A stretch of 60,936 bases of DNA from Candidatus Paraprevotella stercoravium (GCA_944320795.1 CALUIU010000020.1:1-60936); one strand, 5' to 3'. Shown: positions 27,938 through 36,679, counted from the first letter of the stretch. Program-made: numbers and translations. Notes: generated by a model from the sequence alone, not told the origin.

Positions 27938-28249
27938 ATGGAATATAGTTTTGATATTTTCGATAAGAATCCTGAGCGACTGGCAACAATCTTGGCAGAA
28001 AACTGTCGTAAGCGCAGACTTGACAAAGGTCTGAGCAGACGCAGTCTTTCTGAAAGAACGGGTATCCCGGAACCGACGCTCGAGCGCTTTGAAACCAAAG
28101 GAAAGGTATCTCTCGAAGCATTTCTGAAATTGGTCGTTGAATTTGGCTGGTTTGACGAAATGAGTGCTATTATGAGTAAAAGTAAGTTCACCACGGGAGA
28201 GGAACTTGAGACAATAAATAAGAACCAAGGAAGACAGAAAGGGCGATGA
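27938..28249 (+). CDS. HipB-like HTH antitoxin/repressor
   Basis: A 103-residue XRE-family protein. The helix-turn-helix lies at about residues 15-70, with LATILAENCRKRRLDKGLSR and RTGIPEPTLERFETKG as the recognition region. HipB proteins neutralise HipA kinases and repress the operon. The ATG at 27938 is chosen over an in-frame TTG at 27923. The stop overlaps the hipA-like start by 4 bp (ATGA). The dyads over the promoter at 27853-27887 are likely operators. Confidence 0.85.
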   Translation: MEYSFDIFDKNPERLATILAENCRKRRLDKGLSRRSLSERTGIPEPTLERFETKGKVSLEAFLKLVVEFGWFDEMSAIMSKSKFTTGEELETINKNQGRQKGR

Positions 28250-29373
28250 AAGATATACTGAAAATCATAGTTTCATTAAACGGACGTACAGTCGGCACTT
28301 TGCAGATGACACCCGAAAGAGACCGGAGTGTGTTCGAGTACGACAAGGATTGGATAGCAAGTGGGTTCTCGATATCCCCATGGGAATTGCCACTCCAGAC
28401 GGGACTCATATACTCAAAAGAAAATAGTTTTGGTGGCGGATTTGCAGCGTTTGAGGACAGTATGCCGGACGGGTACGGGCTATATCTGCTTGACAGAATG
28501 CTTCGACGTGAAGGCTGTTCTTTGGCCGAACTATCTCCTCTTCAGAGGCTGTCTCTGGTTGGCAGCTCCGGAATGGGAGCACTTTGCTATAAGCCAGAAG
28601 CTTCCAAAGAACATCCTACTACCATTACAGACAACGACTTTGACGAACTTCAGCGTAAAGCTATTAATGTACTCTCCGAGAAAAGCGATGCGGATGCATC
28701 CTTTCTTTACTACAATAGTCGAAATTCTGGCGGAGCAAGGCCAAAGGCGGTATTTAAGGCTGCTGACGGTTCGGAATGGATTGTAAAATTCAGACATATA
28801 TACGATCCCTCAGATATTGGTAAGACAGAATATCAATACATGAGGACAGCCAAGAAATGTGGAATTGACATTCCTGAAATCCGCCTCATTAATGACCGCT
28901 ACTTTTCAATTAAAAGATTCGATATATACGAAGGTCATCGTATTCATACACTTACTGCGGCAGCTCTTTTACAATCGGATTTTCGCGCTCAGAATATAGA
29001 TTACGTAAATCTTCTTGCCCTAACCGGTTATCTTACTCAAGATCCAGAACAGGTGGAGCAAATGTTTCGCAGGATGGTTTTCAATATTGTATGCGCCAAC
29101 AAGGACGATCACGCCAAGAATTTCAGTTTTCTCTGCGAAAACGGCAGATGGACACTTGCTCCTGCATACGACATTACTTACTCTCCGGAAGGCACCAGAG
29201 GCGAACATGCAACATCTGTCAAATACTCGGGCAATCCAAGTCTTCAAGATATCATTTCTGCCGGAACAGGTATCCGTATAAGCCGAAAACGCTGCATTGA
29301 AATTATTGAAGAAATCGAATCTGTCTGCTATGCAGAACTTGATATTGATAAAATAGTAAAAATCAAAGGTTAA
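28246..29373 (+). CDS. HipA-like serine/threonine kinase toxin
   Basis: A 375-residue HipA-family protein with its N-terminal subdomain (about 1-110), then the kinase. Visible parts are a Gly-rich loop NSGGARPKA (160-168), ATP-binding Lys181 in WIVKFR, the catalytic loop ANKDDHAKN (284-292, Asp288) and the metal-binding AYDIT (307-311, Asp309). HipA kinases phosphorylate glutamyl-tRNA synthetase or other tRNA synthetases and stop growth. The target here is unknown. It is coupled to the HTH gene by a 4-bp overlap and convergent with the restriction operon. Confidence 0.88.
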   Translation: MKDILKIIVSLNGRTVGTLQMTPERDRSVFEYDKDWIASGFSISPWELPLQTGLIYSKENSFGGGFAAFEDSMPDGYGLYLLDRMLRREGCSLAELSPLQRLSLVGSSGMGALCYKPEASKEHPTTITDNDFDELQRKAINVLSEKSDADASFLYYNSRNSGGARPKAVFKAADGSEWIVKFRHIYDPSDIGKTEYQYMRTAKKCGIDIPEIRLINDRYFSIKRFDIYEGHRIHTLTAAALLQSDFRAQNIDYVNLLALTGYLTQDPEQVEQMFRRMVFNIVCANKDDHAKNFSFLCENGRWTLAPAYDITYSPEGTRGEHATSVKYSGNPSLQDIISAGTGIRISRKRCIEIIEEIESVCYAELDIDKIVKIKG

Positions 29374-29395
29374 TAGAAGAGCGTCGATTGATTTC

Positions 29396-29411
29396 TTGCC
29401 GTTATCGGCAA
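29396..29411. terminator. Short hairpin between convergent hipA and vsr
   Basis: TTGCCG-TTAT-CGGCAA lies 22 bp after the hipA stop and 5 bp before the vsr stop. The stem is short and the T tract is weak on both strands, so termination is plausible but not certain. Confidence 0.4.
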
Positions 29412-29416
29412 AAGCA

Positions 29417-29866
29417 TCATTGAGGTTCAGCTACTTTACATGATTCCTCAACTACCTGATATTGTTTTGTACACCTGTCACTTAAGAAAATATGATTCAG
29501 TGTATACTCCAGTGATTTCAAAGTCTGTTGGCGGACTTTCGGCTTTAGCTGGCATTCCCAGATGGTAATGCAATGCCAACCCATAGATGCCAGCTGGCGT
29601 TGTTCTTCCACGTCACGAACCCGATTCCTTTCGATTTTATTCTGCCAGAACTCAACGTTTGATTTAGGAAGAACAAAATACTTGCATCCCTGATGTCCGT
29701 GCCAAAAGCAGCCGTTTACAAAAATAACCGTTTTGTATTTTCGCAATACAATATCCGGATGCCCCGGGAGGCGTGGATGATTCAGTCTGTAACGGAACCC
29801 ACGACTGAACAAGAACTTCCGTACCAGCAATTCGGGCTTTGTATTCTTGCCCTTTATTGCTGACAT
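29417..29866 (-). CDS. vsr: Very short patch repair endonuclease, N-terminus cut by a nonsense codon
   Basis: A 149-residue Vsr-type endonuclease that nicks next to T:G mismatches arising from deaminated 5-methylcytosine. It has PGHPDIV with catalytic Asp38, NGCFWHGH (51-58) with the metal and catalytic His residues, and WECQL near the end of the core. Upstream in the same frame, ATG 29900-29902 encodes MDKLNKE and then TAA (29879-29881), followed by RHRC and the Met used here. Homologues usually read EQRxxCMS at this point, so TAA appears to replace a Gln CAA. The shortened form lacks the N-terminal helix. It is the last gene of the operon carrying the C5 methyltransferase. Confidence 0.85.
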   Translation of the reverse strand: MSAIKGKNTKPELLVRKFLFSRGFRYRLNHPRLPGHPDIVLRKYKTVIFVNGCFWHGHQGCKYFVLPKSNVEFWQNKIERNRVRDVEEQRQLASMGWHCITIWECQLKPKVRQQTLKSLEYTLNHIFLSDRCTKQYQVVEESCKVAEPQ

Positions 29867-29924
29867 GCAACGGTGCCTTTATTCTTTGTTCAGTTTGTCC
29901 ATGCTAGTTCAGGAAATTCACCTA

Positions 29925-32054
29925 TTATTTTAATAGTGACATTGTTATATATTGTGCATCATATCTTGTTTCTGGAGTGAATGCTTTGCGTGACGAATGA
30001 AGAGAAGAGGAATCTAGCTCGTCCGTCTCAAATTCTACGACTGCATACATCTTCGCTGTACTGATGTTCCTATATATATCGGTAGGTATCTCTTCTTCTG
30101 AAAGGAGTTTCACTTTGTAGAGCACCTTGTATAGGTGCTGACCTGCGTCCTTTCTCGTATGGAATAGTATATAACCAATCTCCGACAGATGCTCCACTAT
30201 TTCCATTGAATCTTTTGTATATTTTATACCGATTGCAATTTGACCGTTAGCTAAAAATTTAGCACTTTTAGTTTCGTACTGCTCCATCATAACCAAGAGG
30301 ACGCCATTCTTATCAGATCTTACAACTGCAGACGTACCCAGATTTGTTGCTTCTGTTAGAATACGTTCTGGATCAGCACCTATGCAAACCTCTTCTACAT
30401 AAAATGATTTACGCAACTCATTAAGTAAAGCTTCATTTTCATCTTTATACTTTTTATCCTTATCTAATGCCAATGAAAAGTATTCATCTCTATGGTAAGG
30501 TTGATAAAGTTTTCCTAATACAGATTGAAAATTAGATTTGATATACTCTTCAGCATTGACATCGGAGTGTGCGGTCATAGCATAGAATGTAAAGCGAGAT
30601 TTGAGCATTTCTTGAATTTCTTCTCTAAACCTTTTGCGCACCTTCTGTTTCCACTGATTTTTTGAACTATCGTTGTCTTGTGCATAAAGCGATACAATGT
30701 ACAAAAAATTTACATCATAATGACTAATAAGCAATGTATCTCTATCGAACAATCTATTCTCAAAATGCCGTGAGATAAAAGATTTTTTCTTATTTTCTGT
30801 TGGATATATATCTTGAGAATATGACAAACCTTCATCCATTCGTGCACTAATGAAAAAATTGGGGACAATATTGTATCCTTCAGTTAGTTTATTTCTATAA
30901 CATGTCTCTTCCTGGTGATTGTCTAGAAAAAGATTCATATTCCATTGGATTATATTTCGAGCATAGGTGTATTGTTTATATACCGATTCTGCTGTAATAT
31001 CGTTACCTAACTTATAGTATTTACTATCACCAATGTAGTATATTGACTTATCATTTGTGTTGGTCAATCCTATATCTTCATAAATATGGTCAACACGTTT
31101 TCCATCTTCTTGATCTTTAAGACCAGTAGGCAGATTTTCCTTTTTATCACCTACCAATTCATCAATCATTGCTTCAAATACAATATTATAATTTTGGGCA
31201 ATCAGATACTCCTGCAATTCACTAGCAATAGATATATTATGCGATTTATCAAAGAATGCATAACATAATCCCCATAATTCCAATGATTTATCAGAGAAGT
31301 ACTTATATTTAATTTGTCTTAATCTTACTTTGCCAAATCCATTGAGATAGTTATTGAATTTAGCTCCTGTGATCAAATCAAATCCCACATTTATAAATAC
31401 AGGAAAACCATACTTGCTATTAATATGATGTAGAATGGAAAAGAAAATAATCAATAATTCTTCATCAAAATTAATTTGTCTCTTCTTATTGATAGGATTA
31501 AGATAAATAGGTTCATTGTTTTGAACAATAGCTGTGCAATGAGCAATTGTCCGAGTCCAATTTATCTTATTATGACCTGAATGAATATTTTTCAGAATGG
31601 TCATAAAAAAGTTTTGGTTCTTACGGTTGAACTCAAGCAAGGCAAGCAAAACCTCCAAATAGGTATTACTCATATGTCGATGGTTCATACCAGCTTGCAC
31701 CATTTGCTTATGATAGATGATATTGTTCTTGGGGTTATATTTGTTGAATACGTACAAAGAGCGATATATCCACACAGCAAATTCATAGATAAATTTATGC
31801 TCCTCCCCAGTTAATCCATTTGCTTTTTCTATATGAATGATATCAGCCGGACTTAAATGAGAGAATGCTTTCCCATTTCTATCTATTATGACCTTAGGCA
31901 ATATGAAAACACAATCTCTGATATACGGGTTGTATAAATAACCAACATAATTTATCACAACCTCATGGCTGACGTTCTCAAAGAAATCAAGACCTTTGAG
32001 AACGTCAGTTACTTCAGAAGCTTGGTAATGATAGCCTTCAATTAGTATTCTCAT
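29925..32054 (-). CDS. LlaJI-family restriction endonuclease subunit
   Basis: A 709-residue protein that resembles the LlaJI R2 / McrC-like nuclease family. A PD-(D/E)xK core is visible in the middle: FEAMIDEL (293-300), VDHIYE (321-326) and the YIGDSKYYK strand (340-348) with Asp343 and Lys345. The N-terminal 270 residues and the C-terminal 250 are extra domains of unknown role. It starts 3 bp after the McrB-like gene, its likely NTPase partner. A perfect 15-bp inverted repeat sits inside codons 16-29. The coding sequence is notably AT-rich compared with the flanking core genes. The family call rests on the motif and on the operon context. Confidence 0.78.
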   Translation of the reverse strand: MRILIEGYHYQASEVTDVLKGLDFFENVSHEVVINYVGYLYNPYIRDCVFILPKVIIDRNGKAFSHLSPADIIHIEKANGLTGEEHKFIYEFAVWIYRSLYVFNKYNPKNNIIYHKQMVQAGMNHRHMSNTYLEVLLALLEFNRKNQNFFMTILKNIHSGHNKINWTRTIAHCTAIVQNNEPIYLNPINKKRQINFDEELLIIFFSILHHINSKYGFPVFINVGFDLITGAKFNNYLNGFGKVRLRQIKYKYFSDKSLELWGLCYAFFDKSHNISIASELQEYLIAQNYNIVFEAMIDELVGDKKENLPTGLKDQEDGKRVDHIYEDIGLTNTNDKSIYYIGDSKYYKLGNDITAESVYKQYTYARNIIQWNMNLFLDNHQEETCYRNKLTEGYNIVPNFFISARMDEGLSYSQDIYPTENKKKSFISRHFENRLFDRDTLLISHYDVNFLYIVSLYAQDNDSSKNQWKQKVRKRFREEIQEMLKSRFTFYAMTAHSDVNAEEYIKSNFQSVLGKLYQPYHRDEYFSLALDKDKKYKDENEALLNELRKSFYVEEVCIGADPERILTEATNLGTSAVVRSDKNGVLLVMMEQYETKSAKFLANGQIAIGIKYTKDSMEIVEHLSEIGYILFHTRKDAGQHLYKVLYKVKLLSEEEIPTDIYRNISTAKMYAVVEFETDELDSSSLHSSRKAFTPETRYDAQYITMSLLK
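31969..32008 (-). promoter_or_regulatory. Intragenic hairpin at the start of the endonuclease gene
   Basis: CTGACGTTCTCAAAG (31969-31983) and its exact complement CTTTGAGAACGTCAG (31994-32008) are separated by 10 nt. They lie within codons 16-29 of the LlaJI-like gene, 46 nt after its start codon. The endonuclease mRNA would fold into a 15-bp perfect hairpin here. It could pause RNA polymerase or ribosomes, or mark a processing site. No U tract follows, so a simple intrinsic terminator is unlikely. Confidence 0.6.
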
Positions 32055-32057
32055 TGC

Positions 32058-34499
32058 TTATATTTTTACAATGCTAAAACCTATATTTGCAGAATTAACG
32101 GCGTTAATGAAAGTCTGAATATTCCCGCTACCTACTTGAGTTGATATATATATAGATTCTCCGTTTGAAAGTTTTAACTCTTTAGCTCTTTTATTAACGT
32201 CTATAGACCCCATAGTTCTACTATCAAATTCAGTTTGGGTTTCAACAAGGTGCCCTATTCCGGTATTAAGCCCCATCCAAAAAGTTCGAATATCGATTGC
32301 ATTAGAACTAGATAATTGTTCGCAATATAATTCAATCACACGTCTTACTAATTCACCTTTACCATACATTCCATTACCATTAATGGAATATTTCGAATAG
32401 TCTCTTTGTGAAGAGGGGACACCAGCTTCATCATCAGTGAAATTTTCATCTTGGTTATTCTCTGAATTATAAGAAATAGGATTAATACCATTCGCTTGCA
32501 TAAAAGAATATAACTTTTCTTCTCTTCCTGCTCCAAAGAATTCTATGAAAGTTACTTTCTTGGAACTATTACCATCTACGATTCGGAATATACTCCTATT
32601 GTCATCTGTATAATCCTTGTATACATCATTCCATAAATAGAAAAGTACTTTTGAAACGAACTGATCGCATTTTATGGTTGTACTATTTCCGGCAGGTTTT
32701 GCAAACCAATAGCCCAATTTCTTGTCTTCTGAACCTGTAATTTCATCAATCTTACTATTAATGATAGATATGAAATTCCACCAGTCGTATTTTTTATTTC
32801 CTATTTCTATGACAAAGTCTTTATTTCCCTTTTCTATTGGGATATATTCCCAATCCCAACGACGTTTGAATGCTGAGTCAATAGGAAACAAACTTTGGTC
32901 ACTGGTATTCATTGTTGCCCAGATATATAAATTTGATGGTAAACGCATTTCTTTACCATTCTTTATTGCATCTGGAATATTTGTTGCATTATTGAATTGT
33001 TCTGCTAAATACCTTCTGATATCTTCATCTGGGCAAATAGCGTATTTTGATTCTCCATTTTCTCCTCTGTCTAATAGTTGGAATAAGTCTCCGAATATCT
33101 GAGCACAATTGCCACGATTTATTTCTTCTATAATCAAATAATATGGGGAATTGTCTAACTTATCAATTAAGTTCCAAGAGTTTACATATGCTTTTAAGAA
33201 TGCTTGAGGTACATATTTGTATGAAATATGGGACTCCTTAGATTGTTTTAGATACTCTTCACCTATTGCAATACTTTTATCTAATTCAACCGTATAGCTA
33301 TCAGATATTGCGCAAGATGCTAAGATATCTTTTTTATCTAGTATGTTCAAATTCTTTAATGAACGCCAATATTTTGCTGCAAATTTATGAACAGAATATG
33401 GAACACCACTATTCTTAAATTCAGTCAACTTATTTATGAGCTCCCCTTTGGTATATATTTTATCATCATACCCTTCCATTGTAGGTTTATATGCTCCTAC
33501 AAATGTTGAGTAATCGCTGTCTGGGTGGAATGTTGTACGAATTCTATTATTATCATTAGTACACTCTTCTATTTTATTTGATTTTCCAGTTCCTGGTGCA
33601 CCATAATAAATTATTTGATGCGTATTATTGGGGTCAGAACTATTGAGGTTTAAATTGTCTAATACTTCTTGATATATAACAGTCTTTTTTGGGGAAAGGT
33701 TAAGAGTTGTCTCAACAATATTCTTATAAACATTTAACTCTTTATTATTGTTGCAATGGAATTCATTGTTTTCCAATTTAAGAAACGGATGAAGATTTTC
33801 TCTTACAAATGATTTAAAGATCCTAAAAGGACCAACATCTTCTTGTTCATCTTTTGCAATAACACCTACCTCATTGGATATTCTATTATAAATACCAATT
33901 TGTTGAAATACAACTTCTTCTCCATTAGCACGTATTTTATATTGAGTGTCTTCTGAAAAAGCTGTCAAAATCTGTTTTAATCCTTTACTTATAGCGGTGT
34001 CAGACGGTGAACAATTAAGCCATGAAATAATTTCATTCTTCATTAAATCATTAGGCCATGCCATTAAATACAAATCTAATAATTTCATATTTAATGCAAA
34101 ATTCATGACCTTTCGAAATCGGTCACCACCTGTTCTTTCTTTAGTATCAGTAGTTGGAAAATCAACAAAAGAAACATTAGCTAAATGAAACATTAATCCT
34201 AAACCTACTTGTAAGGCTTCAAGTTGTGATGTTAATAATGGATTATTATTTAAAGAATCCTCATCAATAGTATAATTATCCATAATCCATTGTTTATAAG
34301 AATTCTTTAGAACGAGTTTCTTTTTTCCATTGGATAGCTTTATTTCATCTGCATATACAATCTCATTATTTTTATTATTAGCACAATATAAAAGATAAGA
34401 AAGAGCTACGATAGATGAAATATGATTTAAAGAGGACTTTATTCCCAAACGACAATCTAAGTCGTTCCTCTGTTCTATTTTTGATGGTAATATGGCCAT
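32058..34499 (-). CDS. McrB-like AAA+ restriction subunit
   Basis: An 813-residue AAA+ protein. Walker A is GAPGTGKS (300-307), Walker B is LIIEEINRG (455-463), the McrB signature is MNTSDQS (530-536), and the arginine-finger segment is FKRRWDW (544-550). The first 290 residues should hold the DNA-recognition part; no fold was recognised. In LlaJI and McrBC systems this GTPase recognises the site and translocates DNA for the partner nuclease. Neighbouring genes are 4 bp upstream (C5 methyltransferase) and 3 bp downstream (nuclease), so the operon is very compact. Confidence 0.88.
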   Translation of the reverse strand: MAILPSKIEQRNDLDCRLGIKSSLNHISSIVALSYLLYCANNKNNEIVYADEIKLSNGKKKLVLKNSYKQWIMDNYTIDEDSLNNNPLLTSQLEALQVGLGLMFHLANVSFVDFPTTDTKERTGGDRFRKVMNFALNMKLLDLYLMAWPNDLMKNEIISWLNCSPSDTAISKGLKQILTAFSEDTQYKIRANGEEVVFQQIGIYNRISNEVGVIAKDEQEDVGPFRIFKSFVRENLHPFLKLENNEFHCNNNKELNVYKNIVETTLNLSPKKTVIYQEVLDNLNLNSSDPNNTHQIIYYGAPGTGKSNKIEECTNDNNRIRTTFHPDSDYSTFVGAYKPTMEGYDDKIYTKGELINKLTEFKNSGVPYSVHKFAAKYWRSLKNLNILDKKDILASCAISDSYTVELDKSIAIGEEYLKQSKESHISYKYVPQAFLKAYVNSWNLIDKLDNSPYYLIIEEINRGNCAQIFGDLFQLLDRGENGESKYAICPDEDIRRYLAEQFNNATNIPDAIKNGKEMRLPSNLYIWATMNTSDQSLFPIDSAFKRRWDWEYIPIEKGNKDFVIEIGNKKYDWWNFISIINSKIDEITGSEDKKLGYWFAKPAGNSTTIKCDQFVSKVLFYLWNDVYKDYTDDNRSIFRIVDGNSSKKVTFIEFFGAGREEKLYSFMQANGINPISYNSENNQDENFTDDEAGVPSSQRDYSKYSINGNGMYGKGELVRRVIELYCEQLSSSNAIDIRTFWMGLNTGIGHLVETQTEFDSRTMGSIDVNKRAKELKLSNGESIYISTQVGSGNIQTFINAVNSANIGFSIVKI

Positions 34500-34503
34500 A
34501 AAC

Positions 34504-35562
34504 CTAGTTATTTATATTTGATTCATTTTTTATTATCTCTTTAGCTATAGCATACGCTAAATATGGTGGAACAGCATTTCCTACTTGTTTCATTTGTGAA
34601 GTTTTAGAACCATAAAAAATAAAACTATCAGGAAATGTTTGTATTCTTGCGGCTTCTCTAGTTGTAATACATCTATTTAATATCGGATGAGTAAACCTAC
34701 CAGACGATGGAGTATCAAAACGAGTCGTAATGGTTGCAGCCACATCATTTTCAAGCAAGCGGCAATATGTTCCGCTATAAATAGACTTCGTACGTTCTTC
34801 TTCTGGGAGAACTTTTCCACCTTCTCCAATGGGAATCATTGCCATTCTTCTCAACGCTGTTAAACTATGTTTTGTAGCAACATGATTATACAAAACCAGA
34901 GAATCTCCACGTAAATCTTTCTGTAGCTTAGATTCTGGTTTTTTATCATATGCACATTTTTCCTTTCCCTCTCCGGATAATATTATTGGCAAATCTGAGA
35001 TTGCATCTTTAACTGTATTCCTTATACCATTTGGCTTGGGAAATGTAACCCCAAGCTTTCCCTTCTGCCCAATAAATACAGCACGCCTTCTGTCTTGTGG
35101 AACACCAAAATCTATAGCTTTGAGAATATCACAACAAACATCATATCCTAAATTGTTAAAGGCGCGTATTATTTCATCTTTAAAAAAACCATTCTCAGTA
35201 GTTATAATGTTAGGAACATTTTCCAAAACAAAATATTTGGGAGAAAATTCTTCCACAAAACGAATAAATTGCTTAAAAAGGAAATTACGAGGATCATTTA
35301 TACTTAACCGTTTTCCTTTCTGAGAGAATCCTTGGCATGGAGGGCCTCCTACGACTACATCAATCTGTGGATGTTTATTATGTATTTCTTTAAAATCTAA
35401 ATCACAAATATCAGATGCATATACATCAGTATATGGATGATTTTTTTTATATGACATTGCAATTTCTTTATCAAATTCTATAGCAATAGCAATCTCAAAA
35501 CCTGCTTTGAGAAAACCTTGAGACAATCCACCTGCTCCTGCAAATAAATCAGCGACTTTCAT
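34504..35562 (-). CDS. DNA (cytosine-5)-methyltransferase
   Basis: A 352-residue C5 methyltransferase with the usual motifs in order: DLFAGAGGLSQGF (5-17, SAM binding), GGPPCQGFS (72-80) with nucleophile Cys76, VLENVPN (112-118), a target-recognition region (about 190-270), REAARIQTFP, and QVGNAVPPYLA at the C-terminus. It should protect one strand of the operon's recognition site. Its start overlaps the stop of the DPPY methyltransferase by 4 bp. The Vsr at the operon end fits a 5-methylcytosine-producing system. Confidence 0.95.
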   Translation of the reverse strand: MKVADLFAGAGGLSQGFLKAGFEIAIAIEFDKEIAMSYKKNHPYTDVYASDICDLDFKEIHNKHPQIDVVVGGPPCQGFSQKGKRLSINDPRNFLFKQFIRFVEEFSPKYFVLENVPNIITTENGFFKDEIIRAFNNLGYDVCCDILKAIDFGVPQDRRRAVFIGQKGKLGVTFPKPNGIRNTVKDAISDLPIILSGEGKEKCAYDKKPESKLQKDLRGDSLVLYNHVATKHSLTALRRMAMIPIGEGGKVLPEEERTKSIYSGTYCRLLENDVAATITTRFDTPSSGRFTHPILNRCITTREAARIQTFPDSFIFYGSKTSQMKQVGNAVPPYLAYAIAKEIIKNESNINN

Positions 35563-36293
35563 TTTTTTTCCAATATTCTTTGAGTTGCTATATTATAATA
35601 CTTTTCATCTAATTCAAAACCAATAAAGTTTCTATTCAATAGTTCACAAACAACCCCAGTACTACCGCTCCCCATAAAAGGATCCAATATAACATCTTTT
35701 TCATTAGACAATATTTCTATAAAGTGTTGTAATAATACTTTGGGTTTCTGTGTTGGATGTTTCCCCAATTTATGTTCTGCAGCAGATATAGTTGAAGTCT
35801 CTATAAAATCATGTATGGGTCTTCCATTATTATTAAATGTTCCTGTATGTCCATCATTAATGAAATATAACCACGGTTCTATTGAGTTAATAAAATGCAA
35901 ATTCATATTCCGAGGCATGGGGTTAGTTTTATGCCAAGCACCAACCGTTTTATAATATAAACCGACATCGGTAGCTAGTTTAATGATGGTTTCAACCTTC
36001 ATTATTGACATAAACATTATGAGTGAGCCTTTTGATTTAAGTACCCTAGCACACTCTTTCATAAACTTTTTCATTACTCTACTCCATTGGGCATATTCCA
36101 TATCATCCCAACCTGAATATGCAAAATGATTATTCCTCATTCCTTTTATATTCGTCCCCCTTTTATGCATAAAAAGGCCTAAATTGTATGGTGGATCGGT
36201 TAATATTAAATCTACGGATTTGTCAGGTAAACTCTTAATTAATTTTAAACAGTCACCACATCCTATTAAAGAGTTTGTTGTTATTTGTTTCAT
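35559..36293 (-). CDS. Beta-class N6-adenine/N4-cytosine DNA methyltransferase
   Basis: A 244-residue methyltransferase. The catalytic motif DPPY (33-36) comes before the SAM motif DPFMGSGSTG (204-213), the order of the beta class. DPPY favours N6-adenine but N4-cytosine is not excluded. The target-recognition segment lies between about 40 and 190. It is the first gene of the restriction operon and overlaps the C5 methyltransferase by 4 bp. Two methyltransferases of different chemistry suggest an asymmetric site modified differently on each strand (inference). Confidence 0.93.
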   Translation of the reverse strand: MKQITTNSLIGCGDCLKLIKSLPDKSVDLILTDPPYNLGLFMHKRGTNIKGMRNNHFAYSGWDDMEYAQWSRVMKKFMKECARVLKSKGSLIMFMSIMKVETIIKLATDVGLYYKTVGAWHKTNPMPRNMNLHFINSIEPWLYFINDGHTGTFNNNGRPIHDFIETSTISAAEHKLGKHPTQKPKVLLQHFIEILSNEKDVILDPFMGSGSTGVVCELLNRNFIGFELDEKYYNIATQRILEKK

Positions 36294-36339
36294 TATTAAT
36301 CTCTAATTCTAAGCCAACTATTGGTTTGTATAAATATTT

Positions 36340-36360
36340 CCATATATGGCATCATATGAT
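36340..36360. promoter_or_regulatory. Twin palindromes in the restriction-operon leader
   Basis: Two 10-bp perfect palindromes, CCATATATGG (36340-36349) and ATCATATGAT (36351-36360), are side by side in the leader between the promoter and the first methyltransferase. They could bind a regulator or be target sites. No controller (C) protein gene was found in the operon. Confidence 0.4.
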
Positions 36361-36409
36361 CTCTATTTTGATACCTTCTTTCCATAGAAAACATTTCTAC
36401 ATTTACGTG

Positions 36410-36441
36410 CAAATTTACACATAAATATAGAAAGTATCAAG
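36410..36441 (-). promoter_or_regulatory. Promoter of the restriction-modification operon
   Basis: On the minus strand CTTG (36438-36441) and TAAATTTG (36410-36417) are 20 bp apart, matching the Bacteroidetes consensus. The leader to the first methyltransferase is about 110 nt. An inverted pair TTGATAC/GTATCAA (36368-36374 and 36434-36440) flanks the promoter. Confidence 0.65.
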
Positions 36442-36648
36442 CAAACATAATTATATAGACAACGTATACTATAACTTCTCCTCTCTTTACCATCTTAAAA
36501 AACATCTTCTATGATAGGTTCCTTCATCCTTCGTACAATTTCTGAAGTATGCAAAAGCAAAGTTCAAATGTAGTTATGATAAGTTGTTGTATGTTTATTT
36601 ATCAATAAGTAATTTTGTATTACGAATATAAGCTTCCTCCTTAGGATA

Positions 36649-36679
36649 TTGTTTAGGCGAAAAATTGTATATATTTTTG
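36649..36679 (+). promoter_or_regulatory. Promoter of the 37-codon ORF
   Basis: TTG (36649-36651) and TATTTTTG (36672-36679) are 20 bp apart and read toward the small ORF, which would have a leader of about 60 nt. The rest of 36442-36640 shows no gene. Confidence 0.5.

Noticed and set aside
21344-36293. An integrated phage or conjugative element
   Set aside because: No integrase, transposase, portal, tail, relaxase or mobilisation gene and no flanking direct repeat was found. The region looks like a cluster of defence genes only.
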